DNA of 64,000 nucleotides from Hibiscus mutabilis (taxonomy: Eukaryota > Streptophyta > Magnoliopsida > Malvales > Malvaceae). The DNA is taken from assembly GCA_019671005.1 (NCBI GenBank), contig CM033741.1, positions 6,138,001 to 6,202,000 of the forward strand, given 5' to 3'. Every line of letters begins with the position of its first letter. Position 1 is the first letter of the stretch. The notes below the pieces were generated by a model. It was not told the origin of the DNA. It was given only the letters and a program-made list of their open reading frames with translations, and did no database searches. The position numbers were made by a program, and so were the translations under genes. This document shows positions 1-13,105 of this stretch, one piece after another.

Positions 1-2441
1 TTTGAGAATTTTCTGAGACTGTTTAGATTCGATCATATTCGATACCTTATTAATTATTGGTATTTCAAATCGAGTCTAAATTTTAAAGATGGGCCCCATT
101 GGAGTTGGAAAATTTATAAAATATTCATTTTGAATATTTTATTATGTTTTGTTGGTTTCTTGAGGTTGGTTGAATTTCAAGAGAATTAGTTGGTTTTCAA
201 CTAGTTAGTTAGAAACTAACTAAAGTCAAATTTGATTTAAAATGATGGATAAGATTAATTAAATGAATAAAAAATTTTTAATTATTCCATTTTTTTAGTT
301 TAAAGATGAATACATGTGGCTTGGTTTGATTTATTTTTGTATTTAATAATTAATAATATGCCAAATGGCATTATTAAAGAAAAATAAATATGAAAAGAAA
401 AAATCAAACCATTATCTTCATTCTTCCAGCAAATTTCAAAGCCTTAAAAGGGAGAAAAAAATTTCAACATCATTTTGAGCTTACAAGGTTGATTTTAATG
501 TTTTGCTATTAGATAAGAAATTAATCTCTTTGATTTTCTCTACATCTTGATATAATTTTTGCTTAGTTTCCATGTGTTTTTGTTGAGTTTGGAGGATTGG
601 TTAGATGAAGAATTATGGGGAAACTATGGCAAAATTTTTGGTTTGAGGTTGGAAATGATGAAATGGAAGTGATTCAAGTATATTTTTGTTGTTAGATTAA
701 AAAAAGTCTTGATTTTTTAAAGAGGAAATTTTAGGGTTTTTGATAAAAATTGAATTGGAAGGTGTTGTAGAAGAAAGAATTGTTTAGAATGATGATATAA
801 ATGGTTTGGAGTGAAATCCCTAATTAATTTGGCATTAGGGACCAATTTGCAAATTTTGAAAAGTTTGGGGACTAAATTATAAAGTTTGTTTTTGGAGTGT
901 AGTGGCTTGAAAAATCAAGTTAAGTGGTTTGTAGGCTTAATTTGAAATTTTTGGTGACTTTGGGACTTGATTGCAATTTTTAGAAATATTAGTGACCAAG
1001 TTGGAAATTTCTAAAGCTTAGGTCCTTGAGTGTATTTGATGAAAAATGCAAGGATTTAGCTTGAAATTGATGTTAGAAGCTTGAAATGTCCTTAGGGACT
1101 AAAATGCAAAGTTTGGAAATTTTTATAAAAAGTGTGAAAAAAAAGTGGTTCGAATATGGAAATTTTTATCGGATCAATTTTATTGATTTTAGATAATTAT
1201 TGGTTATTTCCATTATTATTGGTGAATTGGGAATATTCTAACATATACTTTGAAATGGTATATGTTATGATTTTTGTAGATAATCAGTCAAATCGGGGAT
1301 ATAATAATCGAAAGGGGAAAGAAAAAGTACAGGACTGAAATCGAGTAGTGAGGCATTTTGATACAAGGCAAAGGTGAGTGCATGCATGTTTTTATAATAT
1401 GTGATAGGAAGACTTGCGATAAGTCGACCTAAAAAGGTAATTATTTTTTTAAAGTATGAAATTATTTTAAATGATATTTGTCTCGTATTTTTAAAGAATG
1501 ACAAACATATTGTAAAATGGAAATGGGCGTATTGGAGTATGAATTGTTCCTTTACGATTGAGTTACATGATTTAAATTATAATGCCATGCTAGCCATTAT
1601 GTTATTGCAGGAAATATTTTTATATTTGCCCTTGGTCATGAGTAGACAGTATTGTGGTATACCATTAGAGTCACATGATTTCGACATGTCGCTTGTTTTC
1701 GATACCTTGGGTGTCACTCGTTTTTCGATACTTTATTGTGTCGCTTGTTCGATACTCTAATGTGTCGCTCGTTTTCGTTTAAATCACTTAGGTGGCGCTT
1801 GTTTTCGTCATTTAATTATGGCGCTCGTAAAGAATAGTACTTTTAGTACACGACTCGTATATTAGTCACTCAATATTACCTTGGGCTATACGATTTTTAA
1901 TTGATGAATTAAATTATGTTTCAACATAATATGATATGTTTTTTTCCTGCATATTATGAAAAGTATTATGAAATTTAATAGGTTTTACAAATATCATAAA
2001 TTGTTTATGGTTTATTTCATGTTACTTACCTTATGCCTCACCGAGTATATTCTCGTGTGTATTTTGGTGATACGCGTAGGTTGCCTAAATAGCTAGTGAG
2101 ATAGCTTTTGCATCGAGATCGGGTATTAGGGCCTACAACGCAGATACAGTTTATTTCTTGTATCTATGGCATCCTATTTTGTTGTATTTAGTGGCATGTA
2201 ATTAAGTAACTCATCGGTTTTGTAAAATTTTAAATCCGGCTTGCCTTGTAATAGTTCGAAATTAAAACACGATTTATATAATTATAATACTTTATGCTTA
2301 TCTTTTAAATTGACAATATTAGTATTATGAGTTAAAAAAATAAAATAAATAAATTTGTTAGCCTAATGGTAAGTATATTGTATATTTTCTGTGACATTCT
2401 CGATTCATATTCGTGTACGGATACGAGTCGGGGGTGTTACA
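1..2441 (+). repeat. 5' LTR of element A (partial)
   Basis: It matches 7525-9977 nearly base for base, apart from small indels (for example a 15-base difference near 190 and a rearranged AT-rich stretch near 270-300). It ends TGTTACA at 2441, directly before the PBS. Near 1686-1835 it holds short direct subrepeats built on TCGCTTGTTTTCGATA. Small ORFs inside it occur in both LTR copies and are not genes. Confidence 0.93.
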
Positions 2442-2446
2442 TTTAT

Positions 2447-2458
2447 TGGTATCAGAGC
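2447..2458 (+). promoter_or_regulatory. Primer binding site of element A
   Basis: TGGTATCAGAGC, five bases after the LTR end, is the standard plant PBS complementary to the 3' end of initiator methionine tRNA. It fixes the boundary of the 5' LTR and the sense strand of the element. Confidence 0.92.
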
Positions 2459-2604
2459 TAAAGGTTTAGCCGGTTCTAGATTTATTTTTGAGTAATGAAA
2501 GTGTTTTAAAGTGTACATGCCACTAAGATGTCGCTTATACTTGAAAATGATATATGTTTAGTTGATGCAATTGCTTATGAGTTTAGTGAATGTTATGAGT
2601 ACAG

Positions 2605-5600
2605 ATGTCGGAAGGAGATGGTTCCCTACACGCTGCAGAGCAGGCAAGGCCTGAGATTGCTCCTGATGCCGGAGAAGAGGTCTAGCAGCCGGTACAGCCG
2701 GGAACGCCGGTTCAGGATCAGGGCACATTTTTGCAGACTCTGAATGCTATATTGAATAGACCTCCCCGACTGAATTTGCCAAAGGAGCTAAAGACACTTG
2801 AGGCTTCGAATTTTAAAGGAGAAGAAAATGGTGATCCACTCTCAGTCGATACATGGCTTAATGATGTACAATCTATATTAGCTCGCATCGGATGCGATGA
2901 TCGAGGAAAGCTTGATGGTGTAGTTTCTCTATTGAGAGGGTCAGCTCTGATCTGGTGGAACACCATTACAGCTCGTGTGCACGAGGAGATCACCTGGCAG
3001 TTTTTCCTTCGAGAGTTTCGAAGGAAATATATTGGAGCTATTTTTGTTAGAGAGATGAGACAGCAGTTCATCGATCTGAAGCAAGAAGGACGGTCGATCT
3101 ATGAGTATGAGTGTGATTTCAACCGTCTGAGCCGATTTGCTGCTGAGCTGCTACCTACTGAGAGAACTGTTATAGACAGTTTCATTGGTGGTTTGGATTC
3201 GAGATATCAGGAGGTGTTAGTGGCCAACCCTATCCAAGATTTTTAAGATGCTGTTAATAAAGCCAAAGCGATGGAGAATGTTCGAGACAAGGCCGAGAAA
3301 AAAACGTCTGGGCAGAAAAGAGGAGCTGAATCATCTTTTACTTCGCGATCAGCTAAGCGAGGTAAAGGTAATTTTCAGCAAGGTAAATCTGGATATTCGG
3401 CATCTCGAGGTCAGACCAGTCAAGCTGGAAAGTCTAAGGGTACTTCGGCAAAGAATTCTGGAAACAGATCAGGAGCTCCACAGTGTAAGCACTGTAATCG
3501 GTATCATCGTGGAGAGTGCCGAAAAGTTACAGGTGTTTGTTTCAACTGTGGAGAGATGGGACACTTTGTTCGAGATTGTCCAGCTCGTGAAGACAGATCG
3601 GTCCAGACAGAGAGATCAGTGGGTATGCAGGGAGGCCGAGGTCGTGGATCTGTAGGTTCGTCTCGGACAGGTTCCAGGAAAGATGACAGAGCTTCTGCTC
3701 GAGTCTATCATATTCAGACTCATGATAACCGAGATGATCGGGAGGATCCTGACATCATCATAGGTACTTTTCTACTTTATGGTGAACCTGTTTTTGTTTT
3801 GATAGACACTGGATCCACACACTCCTATGTTAGTGCTAAATTGGTACGGGATAGAGGAATTCCTGTAGTGTCTACTCAGAGTGATGTGATAGCTGTCAAT
3901 CCACTTGGTCAAAGTGCTCGGGTAACCAGGGTGTGTAAGGACTGTTCACTGATAGTTCAGGGACATGAGTTTTCAGCTGATTTATTGGAGTTATCTTTTG
4001 ATGATTTGGAGATTATTTTGGGTATGGATTGGCTTCATGCCCATTATGCTACTGTGAGATGTCGTCAGCAATAGTTGATTTTGAGGGCAGTTGATGGATC
4101 AGAGATTATAGTTTTGGGAGAAGGATCTTGGTGTTTGCAGAATGTGATTTCAGCCCTTAAAGCTAAAAAGCTGTTGGAACAGGGTTGCCAGGCTTTTCTG
4201 GCACATGTAGTGGATAATCAAAAGGATGGTAATGATCTCAGTGCCATTCCGACAGTACGAGACTTTCCGGATGTGTTTCCAGAGGAATTGCCAGGTTTGG
4301 CACCGGAAAGGGAAGTTCAGTTTGGAATTGAGGTAATTCCAGGGACTGAACCAATATCAATAGCTCTATATAGAATGGCACCGGCAAAGTTAAGAGAATT
4401 GAAGTCACAGTTGCAAGAACTGCTGGATAAAGGGTTTATTCGTCCTAGTATTTCACCGTGGGGAGCACCGGTGTTGTTTGTTAAAAAGATAGATGGTTCG
4501 TTGCGACTGTGTATTGATTATCGATAGATGAACAAAGTGACTATTAAAAATAAGTATCCACTACCGAGAATTGAAGATTTGTTTGATCAGCTAAAAGGAA
4601 CAGCAGTGTTTTCCAAGATTGATATTCGACCAGGCTATTATCAATTGAAAGTCAAAGAGGAGGATGTTCCGAAGACAGCTTTTCGAACAAGGTATGGTCA
4701 TTACGAGTTTGTGGTTATGCCATTCGGTCTTACTAATGCTCCAGCTGTATTTATGGACTTGATGAACCGAGTGTTTCAACCATACCTTGACCAGTTTGTA
4801 GTGGTCTTCATTAATGATATTTTGGTGTATTCGAAGACCAAAGAAGATCATGATGTGCACCTGCGAATAGTATTGTAGATTTTGAGAGAAAAGAAGTTGT
4901 ATGCCAAGCTCTCAAAATGTGAGTTTTGGCTGTCCGATGTGGCTTTCTTATGACACATTGCTTCAGTTGAGGGGATACGAGTTGATCCTAAGAAAGTACA
5001 GTCCATCCTTGAATGGAAAGTTCCCAAGAATATTACCGAGGTTTGTAGTTTCTTGGGATTGGCTGGATACTATCGCATGTTTGTCAAGGATTTTTCTTTG
5101 ATAGCTGCTCCACTTACCAAATTGTTGAGAAAAGATGTGCCATTTGTTTGGAATGATAAATGCCAAGAGAGTTTTGATCATTTGAAGAAAGTTTTAACAG
5201 AAGCTCCAGTATTAGTTCAGCCTGAGTCGGGTAAGGAATTTATTCTGTACAGCGATGCATCTTATATTGGTTTGGGTTGCGTGCTGATGCAAGAAGGAAA
5301 GGTGATTGCTTATGCTTCCCGACAGCTGAAAACACATGAGAAGAATTATCCGACACATGATTTGAAGCTTGCTGCAGTAGTGTTTGCTCTGAAAGTTTGG
5401 CGACATTATCTATACGGTAAGTGTTGTCATGTTTACACTGATCACAAAAGTTTAAAGTATCTGATGACTCAGAAAGAGTTGAATTTGAGGCAACGAAGAT
5501 GGTTGGAGCTAATCAAAGACTATGATCTGGTTATTGATTATCATCCCTACGTGAGCTAATGTTGTAGCGGATGCTTTGAGCGGAAGACATTTGCTACATT

Positions 5601-7106
5601 ACGAGCTATGAATGCTCAGTTGAAAGGACAATCTGATGGTTCATTTTCGGTGGAATTAAGAATAAAATCAGCATTGTTGGACCAGATTAAAGAAAGTCAG
5701 CAGCAAGATAAAGAATGTACCGAAAGGATTAAACAAGTGGAATCGGGTGAAGTGAAGAATTATGAGATTAGACCCGATGGATGTCTTTATTATAAAGACA
5801 GGTTGTATATCCTCAAGATGCTAAGTTGAAATGGGATCTGCTTATGGAAGCTCACTATAGTCCATTGACTATACATCCAGTGGAAACAAGATGTATCGAG
5901 ATTTGAGAAGTCGATCTTGGTGGCGGTATGAAGAGAATGATTTGAGTTTTGTTGCTAAATGTTTGACCTGTCGAAAGGTGAAAGCGAGCATCAAGTGCCA
6001 TCGGGAAGCTGCAGTCTATTTACATTCCCGAATGGAAGTGGGAAAGGATTACGATGGATTTCATTACAGATCGCCTCGACTCCCGATAGAAGGATTCTAT
6101 CCGGGTGATTGTGACACATTAACCAAGACACTCATTTCATACCGTTTCGGACAGATATCGGATGAGCAAGTATCTTTGAGTTGTATATTAAAGAGGTGGT
6201 TCGACTTCACGGAGTACCCTCATCTATATGTGTCCGACAGAGATCCCAAGTTTACATCCAAGTTTTGGAAAGCATTACGAAAGGCAATGGGGACACGTTT
6301 GCATTTCAAGATGACCTTTCATCCTCGGGTGATGATGTCATCAGGGACGGGTGATTCAGATCCTTGAGGATATCTTTGAGAGCTTGTGTTATTGAATTTG
6401 AGGATCTTGGGAAAAGTACTTGTCGTTGGCAGAATTTGCTTATAATAACAGATTATCGAGCAAGTATACGATGACACCATTTAAGGCGTTGTATGGCGAA
6501 AAGTGTAGATCGCCGTTGAATTGGTTCGAGTTCTGAGATTACAAGATTTTAAAGCCCGATCTGTTACAAGACACAGAGGAAAAAAGTAAAGATTGTGCAA
6601 GAAAATCTTAAAAAAGGCTGCAGACCGACAAAAAAAGCATATCGCGGTTTGAAAAGAAAAGATATCCATTTAAGGTGGGAGAAAAAGTGTTTTTAAAGGT
6701 TTCTCCTTGGAAGAAAATCATGAGATTTGGACGTAAAGGAAAGTTAAGTCCTCGATACATTGGACCGTATGAGATTTTAAAGAAAGTGGGCCCTGTTGCT
6801 TATCAGATGGCTCTTCCACCGGAAATGAGTAAAATCCATGATGTTTTTCATGTCTCCATGCTTCGAAGGTACCGATCAGATCCATCCCATGTGATTGCAC
6901 CCGATGAGATCGAATTACAGTCAGACCTGATGTACGAGGAAGAACCAGTCAGGATATTAGCTTATGGTACTAAAGAGTTGAGAAACAAGCGGATACCTTT
7001 GGTTAAAGTCTTGTGGCGTAATCATAAAGTTGAAGAAGCGACATGGGAGACGAAGGAAATGATGGAGAAGCAGTACCTACATCTGTTTAAACCAGGTACG
7101 CTCTGA
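2605..7106 (+). pseudogene. Degenerate gag-pol of element A
   Basis: One frame runs from an ATG at 2605 through gag, a CCHC knuckle (3538-3579), protease (DTGST motif, Asp codon at 3805), reverse transcriptase and RNase H to about 5550. It is interrupted by TAG 2683, TAA 3244, TAG 4072, TAG 4525, TAG 4876 and TGA 4951. A frameshift near 5550 and another near 5810 shift the RNase H end and the integrase zinc-finger region. The integrase core (5891-6367) is shifted again, and the C-terminal/chromodomain-like part is open at 6675-7106. The RT active site reads FINDIL: the first Asp of the usual YxDD is Asn (4813-4815). Several stops look like CAG to TAG changes, as at 4525 where the family has Gln. 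The copy is not functional. Confidence 0.9.
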
Positions 7107-7127
7107 AAATTCGAGGACGAATTTTCT

Positions 7128-7141
7128 TAAGGGGGAAGAAT
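7128..7141 (+). promoter_or_regulatory. Polypurine tract of element A
   Basis: TAAGGGGGAAGAAT lies immediately before the 3' LTR, following the conserved GAGGACGAATTTT stretch typical of this retrotransposon group. It would prime plus-strand synthesis and confirms the LTR start at 7142. Confidence 0.85.
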
Positions 7142-9977
7142 TGTAATACCCCAAAGTTTGCTTGTTAATTGATTTATATTTGCTTTATATGTGCCTGGTG
7201 ATTAGTTTGCAAAGTTCTTAAAATTGATAGTTTTAGTTTGGTGACTAAAACATAAGATTTCAAAGTTTGGTGACAAAAGTGAAAGGTTGGGAAAATTATA
7301 AGGACCAAAATGGTAATTTTCCCAATAATAAATTTTATGGTAAAAATGAATAGTTTAGATAAGAAGAATAAATTCAGTGGGAATCGGATTTTTGGTACGA
7401 GAATTGTGTAAAAAGCTAGTAAAGGTATAAGTTTTGGTAAATTTTTCGGGTAAGTATTCGAACTCGGAAAATTATGAAATTTTAATTGGAGCCTTAGTTA
7501 GATTCAAGGAACCTTGTGCTGAAATTTGAGAATTTTCTGAGACTGTTAGATTCGATCATATTCGATACCTTATTAATTATCGGTATTTTGAATCGAGTCT
7601 AAATTTTAGAGATGGGCCCCATTGGAGTTGGTAAATTTATAAAATATTCATTTTGAATATTTTATTATGTTTTGGTTGGTTTCTTGAGGTTGGTTGAATT
7701 TCAAGAGAACTAGTTAGTTAGAATCTAACTATAGTCAAATTTGATTTAGTCAAATGATGGATAAGATTAATTAAATGAATAAAAAATTCATTTAATTATA
7801 TGACACTTGTCATGGTAGTAATTAAAGATGAATACATGTGGCTTGGTTTGATTTATTTTTAAGTATTTGGTAATTAATAATGCCAAATGGCATTATTAAA
7901 GAAAAATAAATATGATAAAAAAAATCAAACCATTATCTTCATTCTTCCAGCAAGCTTCGAAAACCTTAGCCAAGGGAGAAAAAAAATTCAACATCATTTT
8001 TGAGCTTACAAGGTTAGTTTTAAGGTTTTGCTATTAGATAAGAAATTAATCTCCTTGATTTTCTCTACATCTTGATATAATTTTTGCTTAGTTTCCATGT
8101 GTTTTTGTTGAGTTTGGAGGATTGGTTAGATGAAGAATTATGGGGAAACTATGGCAAAATTTTTGGTTTGAGGTTGGAAATGATGAAATGGAAGTGATTC
8201 AAGTATATTTTTATTGTTAGATTAAAAAAAGTCTTGATTTTTTAAAGAGGAAATTTTAGGGTTTTTGATAAAAATTGAATTGGAAGGTGTTGTAGAAGAA
8301 AGAATTGTTTAGAATGATGATATAAATGGTTTGGAGTGAAATCCCTAATTAATTTGGCATTAGGGACCAATTTGCAAATTTTGAAAAGTTTGGGGACTAA
8401 ATTATAAAGTTTGTTTTTGGAGTGTAGTGGCTTGAAAAATCAAGTTAAGTGGTTTGGAGGCTTAATTTGAAATTTTTGGTGACTTTGGGACTTGATTGTA
8501 ATTTTCGGAAATATTAGTGACCAAGTTGGAAATTTCTAAAGCTTAGGTCCTTGAGTGTATTTGATGAAAAATGCAAGGATTTAGCTTGAAATTGATGTTA
8601 AAAGCTTGAAATTGATGTTAAAAGCTTGAAAATGTCCTTAGGGACTAAAATGCAAAGTTTGGAAATTTTTATAAAAAGTGTGAAAAAATTGGTTCGAATA
8701 TGGAATTTTTTATCGGATCAATTTTATTGATTTTAGATAATTATTGGTTATTTCCATTATTATTGGTGAATTGGGAATATTCTAACATATACTTTGAAAT
8801 GGTATATGTTATGATTTTTGTAGATAATCAGTCAAATCGGGGACATAATAATCGAAAGGGAAAAGAAAAAGTACATGACTGAAATCGAGTAGTGAGGCAT
8901 TTTGATACAAGGCAAAGGTGAGTGCATGCATGTTTTTATAATATGTGATAGGAAGACTTGCGATAAGTCGACCTAAAAAGGTAGTTATTTTTTTAAAGTA
9001 TGAAATTATTTTAAATGATACTTGTCTCGTATTTTTAAAGAATGGCAGCATATTGTAAAATGGAAATGGGCGTATTGGAGTATGAACTGCTCCTTTACGA
9101 TTGAGTTACATGATTTAAATTATAATGTCATGCTAGCCATTATGTTATTGCAGGAAATATTTTTATATTTGCCCTTGGTCATGAGTAGACAATATTGTGG
9201 TATACCATTAGAGTCACATGATTTCGACATGTCGCTTGTTTTCGATACCTTCGGGTGTCGCTCGTTTCGATACTTTATTGTGTCGCTTGTTCGATACTCT
9301 AATGTGTCGCTCGTTTAAATCACTTCGTGGCGCTTGTTTTTCGTCATGTAATTATGGCGCTCGTAAAGAATAGTATTTTTAGTACACGACTCGTATATTA
9401 GTCACTCAATATTACCTTGGGCTATACGATTTTTAATTGATGAATTAAATTATGTTTCAACATTATATGATATGTTTTTTTCCTGCATATTATGAAAAGT
9501 ATTATGAAATTTAATAGGTTTTACAAGTATCATAAATTGTTTATGGTTTATTTCATGTTACTTACCTTATGCCTCACTGTATATATTCTCAGCGTGTATT
9601 TCGGTGATACGCGTAGGTTGCCTGAATAGCTAGTGGGATAGCTTTTGCATCAGATCGGGTATTAGGGCATACAACGCAGACAGGTTATTTCTTGTATCTA
9701 TGGCATCCTATTTTGTTGTATTTAGTGGCATGTAATTAAGTAACCTGTCAGTTTTGTAAAATTTTAAATCCGGCTTGCCTTGTAATAGTTCGAAATTAAA
9801 ACACGATTTATATAATTATAATACTTTATGCTTATCTTTTAAATTGACAATATTAGTATTATGATTTAAAAAAATAATAAATTTGTTAGCCTAAATTTAG
9901 CATGGTAAGTATATTGTATATTTTCTGTGACATTCTCGATTCATATTCGTGTACGGATACGGGTCGGGGGTGTTACA
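7142..9977 (+). repeat. 3' LTR of element A, complete (2836 bp)
   Basis: It starts TGTAATACCCC and ends GGTGTTACA. It carries the same subrepeat cluster at about 9230-9365 as the 5' copy. The sequence just after it (9978 on) belongs to a different element, so A appears inserted into an older LTR. The target duplication cannot be tested because the left end is outside the window. Confidence 0.93.
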
Positions 9978-11592
9978 ACACAACAAACACCCTAGTAACC
10001 ACACAGCTCTAAACCTCGACACAAGGGTCTCACCGCACACAGCTCTAACACCTTTACCATAGCCTTATGGTTTTTATCAATTATTAAACTGCCCTATTGA
10101 GCTTATCTATTTATTAGTATGTTATGAAGGTACACATTAGTCATTCTAATTAATTTATCTTATTATCCGATAAGACTCAACCTTATAGGCGCCCCTTCCG
10201 CACACATCAAGGGCTTAAATTACCACACAGTATCTACGATCCACCTAGGATCTCTATGGGTTTCCATCACACACAATTTACCCGATATTTATCACGTTAT
10301 TAGCCCATTATTCTCATTCGGGGTTAAAAATCTCAATTTCTCAGTTTTAATGTTCATTTTACACCTTGACGGAACCTTAGGGCCCTTTACCTTGAATTAT
10401 AGCACCCCCGAACGCAACCTTGAATTTATTGGGCAGATTGCCCAGCGAGTATCGATACTCCAATGTGAGTATCGATACTTCACTATAGGTATTGGTACTC
10501 CCCCATGAGTACCGATACTCCAATTAGGTTCGAAAGAATTAAACCCCAAGTCGTACCGATACGCTACGTACCGTACCGGTACTCATCAGCGATACTAGGA
10601 TCGCCTCGTACCGATCCACCCCGTACCGGTAATCCCACATATTCGTACCGGTACGCTAAGCCTTTCCAGGAAATGAAACAGTGAGTACCGATGCGCCCCC
10701 TTGCGTACCGGTATGCCAAAGCGCTATTGGACTCCTTATCTTGCAAAGGGTACCGATACACGGGGAGGCGTACCGATACTCCCCTCATGACCCTTCTCTA
10801 AATTTACAAAGGAGTATCGGTACACAACCACCCCGTACCGGTACTCGAGCCCGTATTTTAAAACTTAAAGCTCGGGATTTCACCAATCCCACCCTTAACC
10901 TCTATGGTTAAGTCCCAAATCGATCCTACAAGTTATTGTGAATGTACTAAGTGGATTTCTACTAATTTTAAGCCTTAGCAACATCAAATTTTTACTTTGC
11001 CATTAAAGATCAACCAAAGCTTACCAAACCATAAACAATCAAATCATGCACAAAGCCTAATTTTATGAGTTGCAGAAATTCAAAGAAGTTAGTGGTGTAC
11101 TAACCTCCGACTAAAACTGATGAATAAGCCCTCAAATGTCCAATCACGTTCTTCCTCTTCAAACCTCTAACCAACCTTTGGTTCCACCACTCCAACCAAG
11201 ACTTACCTTGAAATATAGATCCTTTAAGGCTGATAAAACTTCTCTCAACAAGCTAAACGTGATTCTCAACACAAACTCTCAAAAATCAACATTTGATAGT
11301 GGGGTTTTGGGAGAGAGAGAGTTTGAAATGAGAGGAAGATGGAATTAAGGCATGGTGATCTTATTCCCTGCACAATGCAGAAGAAAAGCAAGCCTCCCCC
11401 TTCTCACTCTTCAATTTAAGCTTTTACCATTTTACCCCTCTTCTCTTCTCAACCCAACCCAACCCAACAACCATACAAGCCCAACACACAAGATAGCCCA
11501 AGGCCTTCTATAAGCCAAAAATCGCAGCCCAAACAACGAATCCCACGCCTCGGGTCAACTCGACTCTTGGATCCAAAATACGGGTCATTACA
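9978..11592 (-). repeat. LTR of a second gypsy element (B), minus strand, truncated
   Basis: Read on the minus strand, an LTR begins TGTAATGACCCG at 11592. It is preceded by GAGGACGAAATTTT and a purine tract (11594-11633), the usual 3' end of a gypsy internal region. The LTR runs leftward until it meets the end of element A at 9977, so A probably landed in it. Only about 90 bp of internal sequence remain (11593-11684) before an unrelated repeat arm begins. No gag-pol of this element is in the window. Confidence 0.8.
10449..10844. repeat. Array of 10-bp palindromes (GTAYCGRTAC) in LTR B
   Basis: About fifteen copies or near-copies of a self-complementary decamer lie at irregular 10-60 bp spacing. 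GTATCGATAC is at 10449 and 10469; GTACCGATAC at 10509, 10553, 10750 and 10770; GTACCGGTAC at 10573, 10645 and 10835; GTATCGGTAC at 10814; several have one mismatch. The bases between copies are not repeated, so this is a dispersed motif rather than a plain tandem repeat. The role is unknown; it could be a binding-site cluster in the LTR promoter. Confidence 0.85.
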
Positions 11593-11593
11593 A

Positions 11594-11633
11594 CTCTCTC
11601 CTCCTAAAAGAAAATTTCGTCCTCAAAATTTTG
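11594..11633 (-). promoter_or_regulatory. Polypurine tract region of element B
   Basis: On the minus strand this reads as a GAGGACGAAATTTTC stretch followed by a purine run (TTAGGAGGAGAGAG) that abuts the LTR start at 11592. It matches the layout before the 3' LTR of element A. Confidence 0.75.
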
Positions 11634-11684
11634 ACAATAAAAAGAGAGCAACTGACAGTGCTCCAACCAACCTCTCACTAAAAA

Positions 11685-13105
11685 TAGAAAATGGGAATGA
11701 ATCTTGGAAATTTTATTAAACCGAATACTAGAAATGGGTTGATTAAGGGTATTAACCCAATATAATGACTATACTTATATAGCCTAAATATAACAGATTA
11801 AGTAGCATATTATAACAATTGAAACGGCCCAAATAAAATCTAACTAATATAATCCAACACCCAAATTTATTATTCTCTAACACGATATGAAATTTTTAAT
11901 ATACATTTCAAAAACTTTTATTTAAAGTAACTTAATTTTTTAATATTATATTTTTTGTTTTAAGTGTTTAAATTTTTTGCCTTCAAAATGTGTCTCGTGT
12001 TTCATTTCAAACATTTTAAGATTTTTGTTAAAAAAATCATCCAATAAATACATGAAACGTGGCCTATTTTTTTAATTTCATTTAATTTTTTAAAAATTAA
12101 ATCATAAAAAACTTTAATTTTCGTCAAAAATCCCTAAAATACTCAATTTTTCATAAACCCTAAATTCCTAACCTCAATCTTCAAATTTTTGAATTCATTC
12201 TCTATTATCGTCGAATCAACTACCTTCATTCACCCTTTTCGTCGGATTTCACTATTGATTATCCCAGTATTTTATCGCTGCAAATTAATAAATAAATTAT
12301 CAGTTAAACTTCGAACGATGAATACTAAATATGTTCACAAATGATGAATGCAACGAACAATTAAATGATGACTAGGATTTACCACTCTTTCAACGATAGA
12401 AAAAATATTTTGTTGTTGCATGGTGACTACATGTTTCTGACAATGGAGGACTTGAAAATTTGGCGGGATTTAAAAAAATACTTTTGGGGTTCTTTTTAGA
12501 AATTAGGTTTTTAATATTTTAAAAATAGAAAGAAATTAAAAATCCAACCACATGTCAAATAATGACTGATTGGTAGAGTTTTTAACGGACATCGACCATA
12601 AAATATTAATGGAATGAAACATTAGCACTTAAAATAGTAACGGCTTAAATGAAAAAAAAGTGTCAAAAGTATGTTTTTTTTAACTAGGTGCCGGAAGTAT
12701 TTTTTTGTAAAAATAGGTGCCTAAAGTTTAAAAGTTATAATTTTAGGTGTTTGACCGTTAATGGGTGTTAAATTTTTTTTAACCAATCAATGCTTGACAC
12801 GTGGCATATTTGGAGTACCTAAAATTTTAACTTTTGAAATTTTGGGCACTTATTTTTACAAAAATACATTAGGCACCTAAAATTATAACTTTTAAAACTT
12901 TAGACACTTATTTTTACAAAAAAAATACTTTAAGTACCTAAAATTTTAAAAAAAAACATACTTTGAGCACCTATTTTTTATTTAAGCCAATAGGAACAGT
13001 ACAAACGTTAGGCACCTATTTTGATAAAAAAAATTAAACACTTAAAGCAAAAAAATATATAACTTAGATACTTTATCTTATTTTAACCTTTTTAATAAAA
13101 TATTG
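11685..13105 (+). repeat. Left arm of a ~1.4-kb inverted repeat
   Basis: The sequence matches the reverse complement of 25604-27043 over essentially its whole length, with scattered substitutions and small indels. Landmarks occur in mirrored order: an ATGGGAATGAATCTTGG stretch at the outer end, a TATATAAG-like box, a CCAACACCCAAATTTA block, an AT-rich centre, and a TTTTAATAAAATATT inner end. It has no ORF of note. It could be the terminal repeat of one large element or two opposite copies of one dispersed element; no shared target duplication was found. Confidence 0.88.
12642..12988. repeat. Imperfect fold-back (MITE-like) within the left arm
   Basis: It begins GGCTTAAATGAAAAA and ends TTTTTTATTTAAGCC. 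Both halves carry repeated TAGGTGCC(T)AAAGT motifs in opposite orientation around a centre near 12820 (GACACGTGGCAT). The related stretch in the right arm is about 25727-26075. It looks like a nonautonomous fold-back element; its family is not assigned. Confidence 0.7.

Larger units (their letters stand above)
1..9977 (+). mobile_element. Ty3/gypsy LTR retrotransposon A, Tekay/Del-like chromovirus, 5' end cut by window
   Basis: Seen: a direct repeat pair (1-2441 and 7525-9977 correspond), a primer binding site just inside the left copy, gag, protease, reverse transcriptase, RNase H and integrase homology in order, and a polypurine tract before the right copy. The right LTR begins TGTAATACCCC and ends GGGTGTTACA. 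About 383 bp of the 5' LTR lie before the window. The integrase C-terminus with a chromodomain-like tail (6675-7106) and the initiator-Met-tRNA type PBS fit the Tekay/Del chromovirus group. The coding region is dead (several stops and frameshifts), so the copy can move only with help. The lineage is from recognition of motifs, not an alignment. Confidence 0.9.

Noticed and set aside
1156..1338. 60-codon ORF in the 5' LTR
   Set aside because: A near-identical ORF is in the 3' LTR (8700-8882); it is LTR sequence without gene features.
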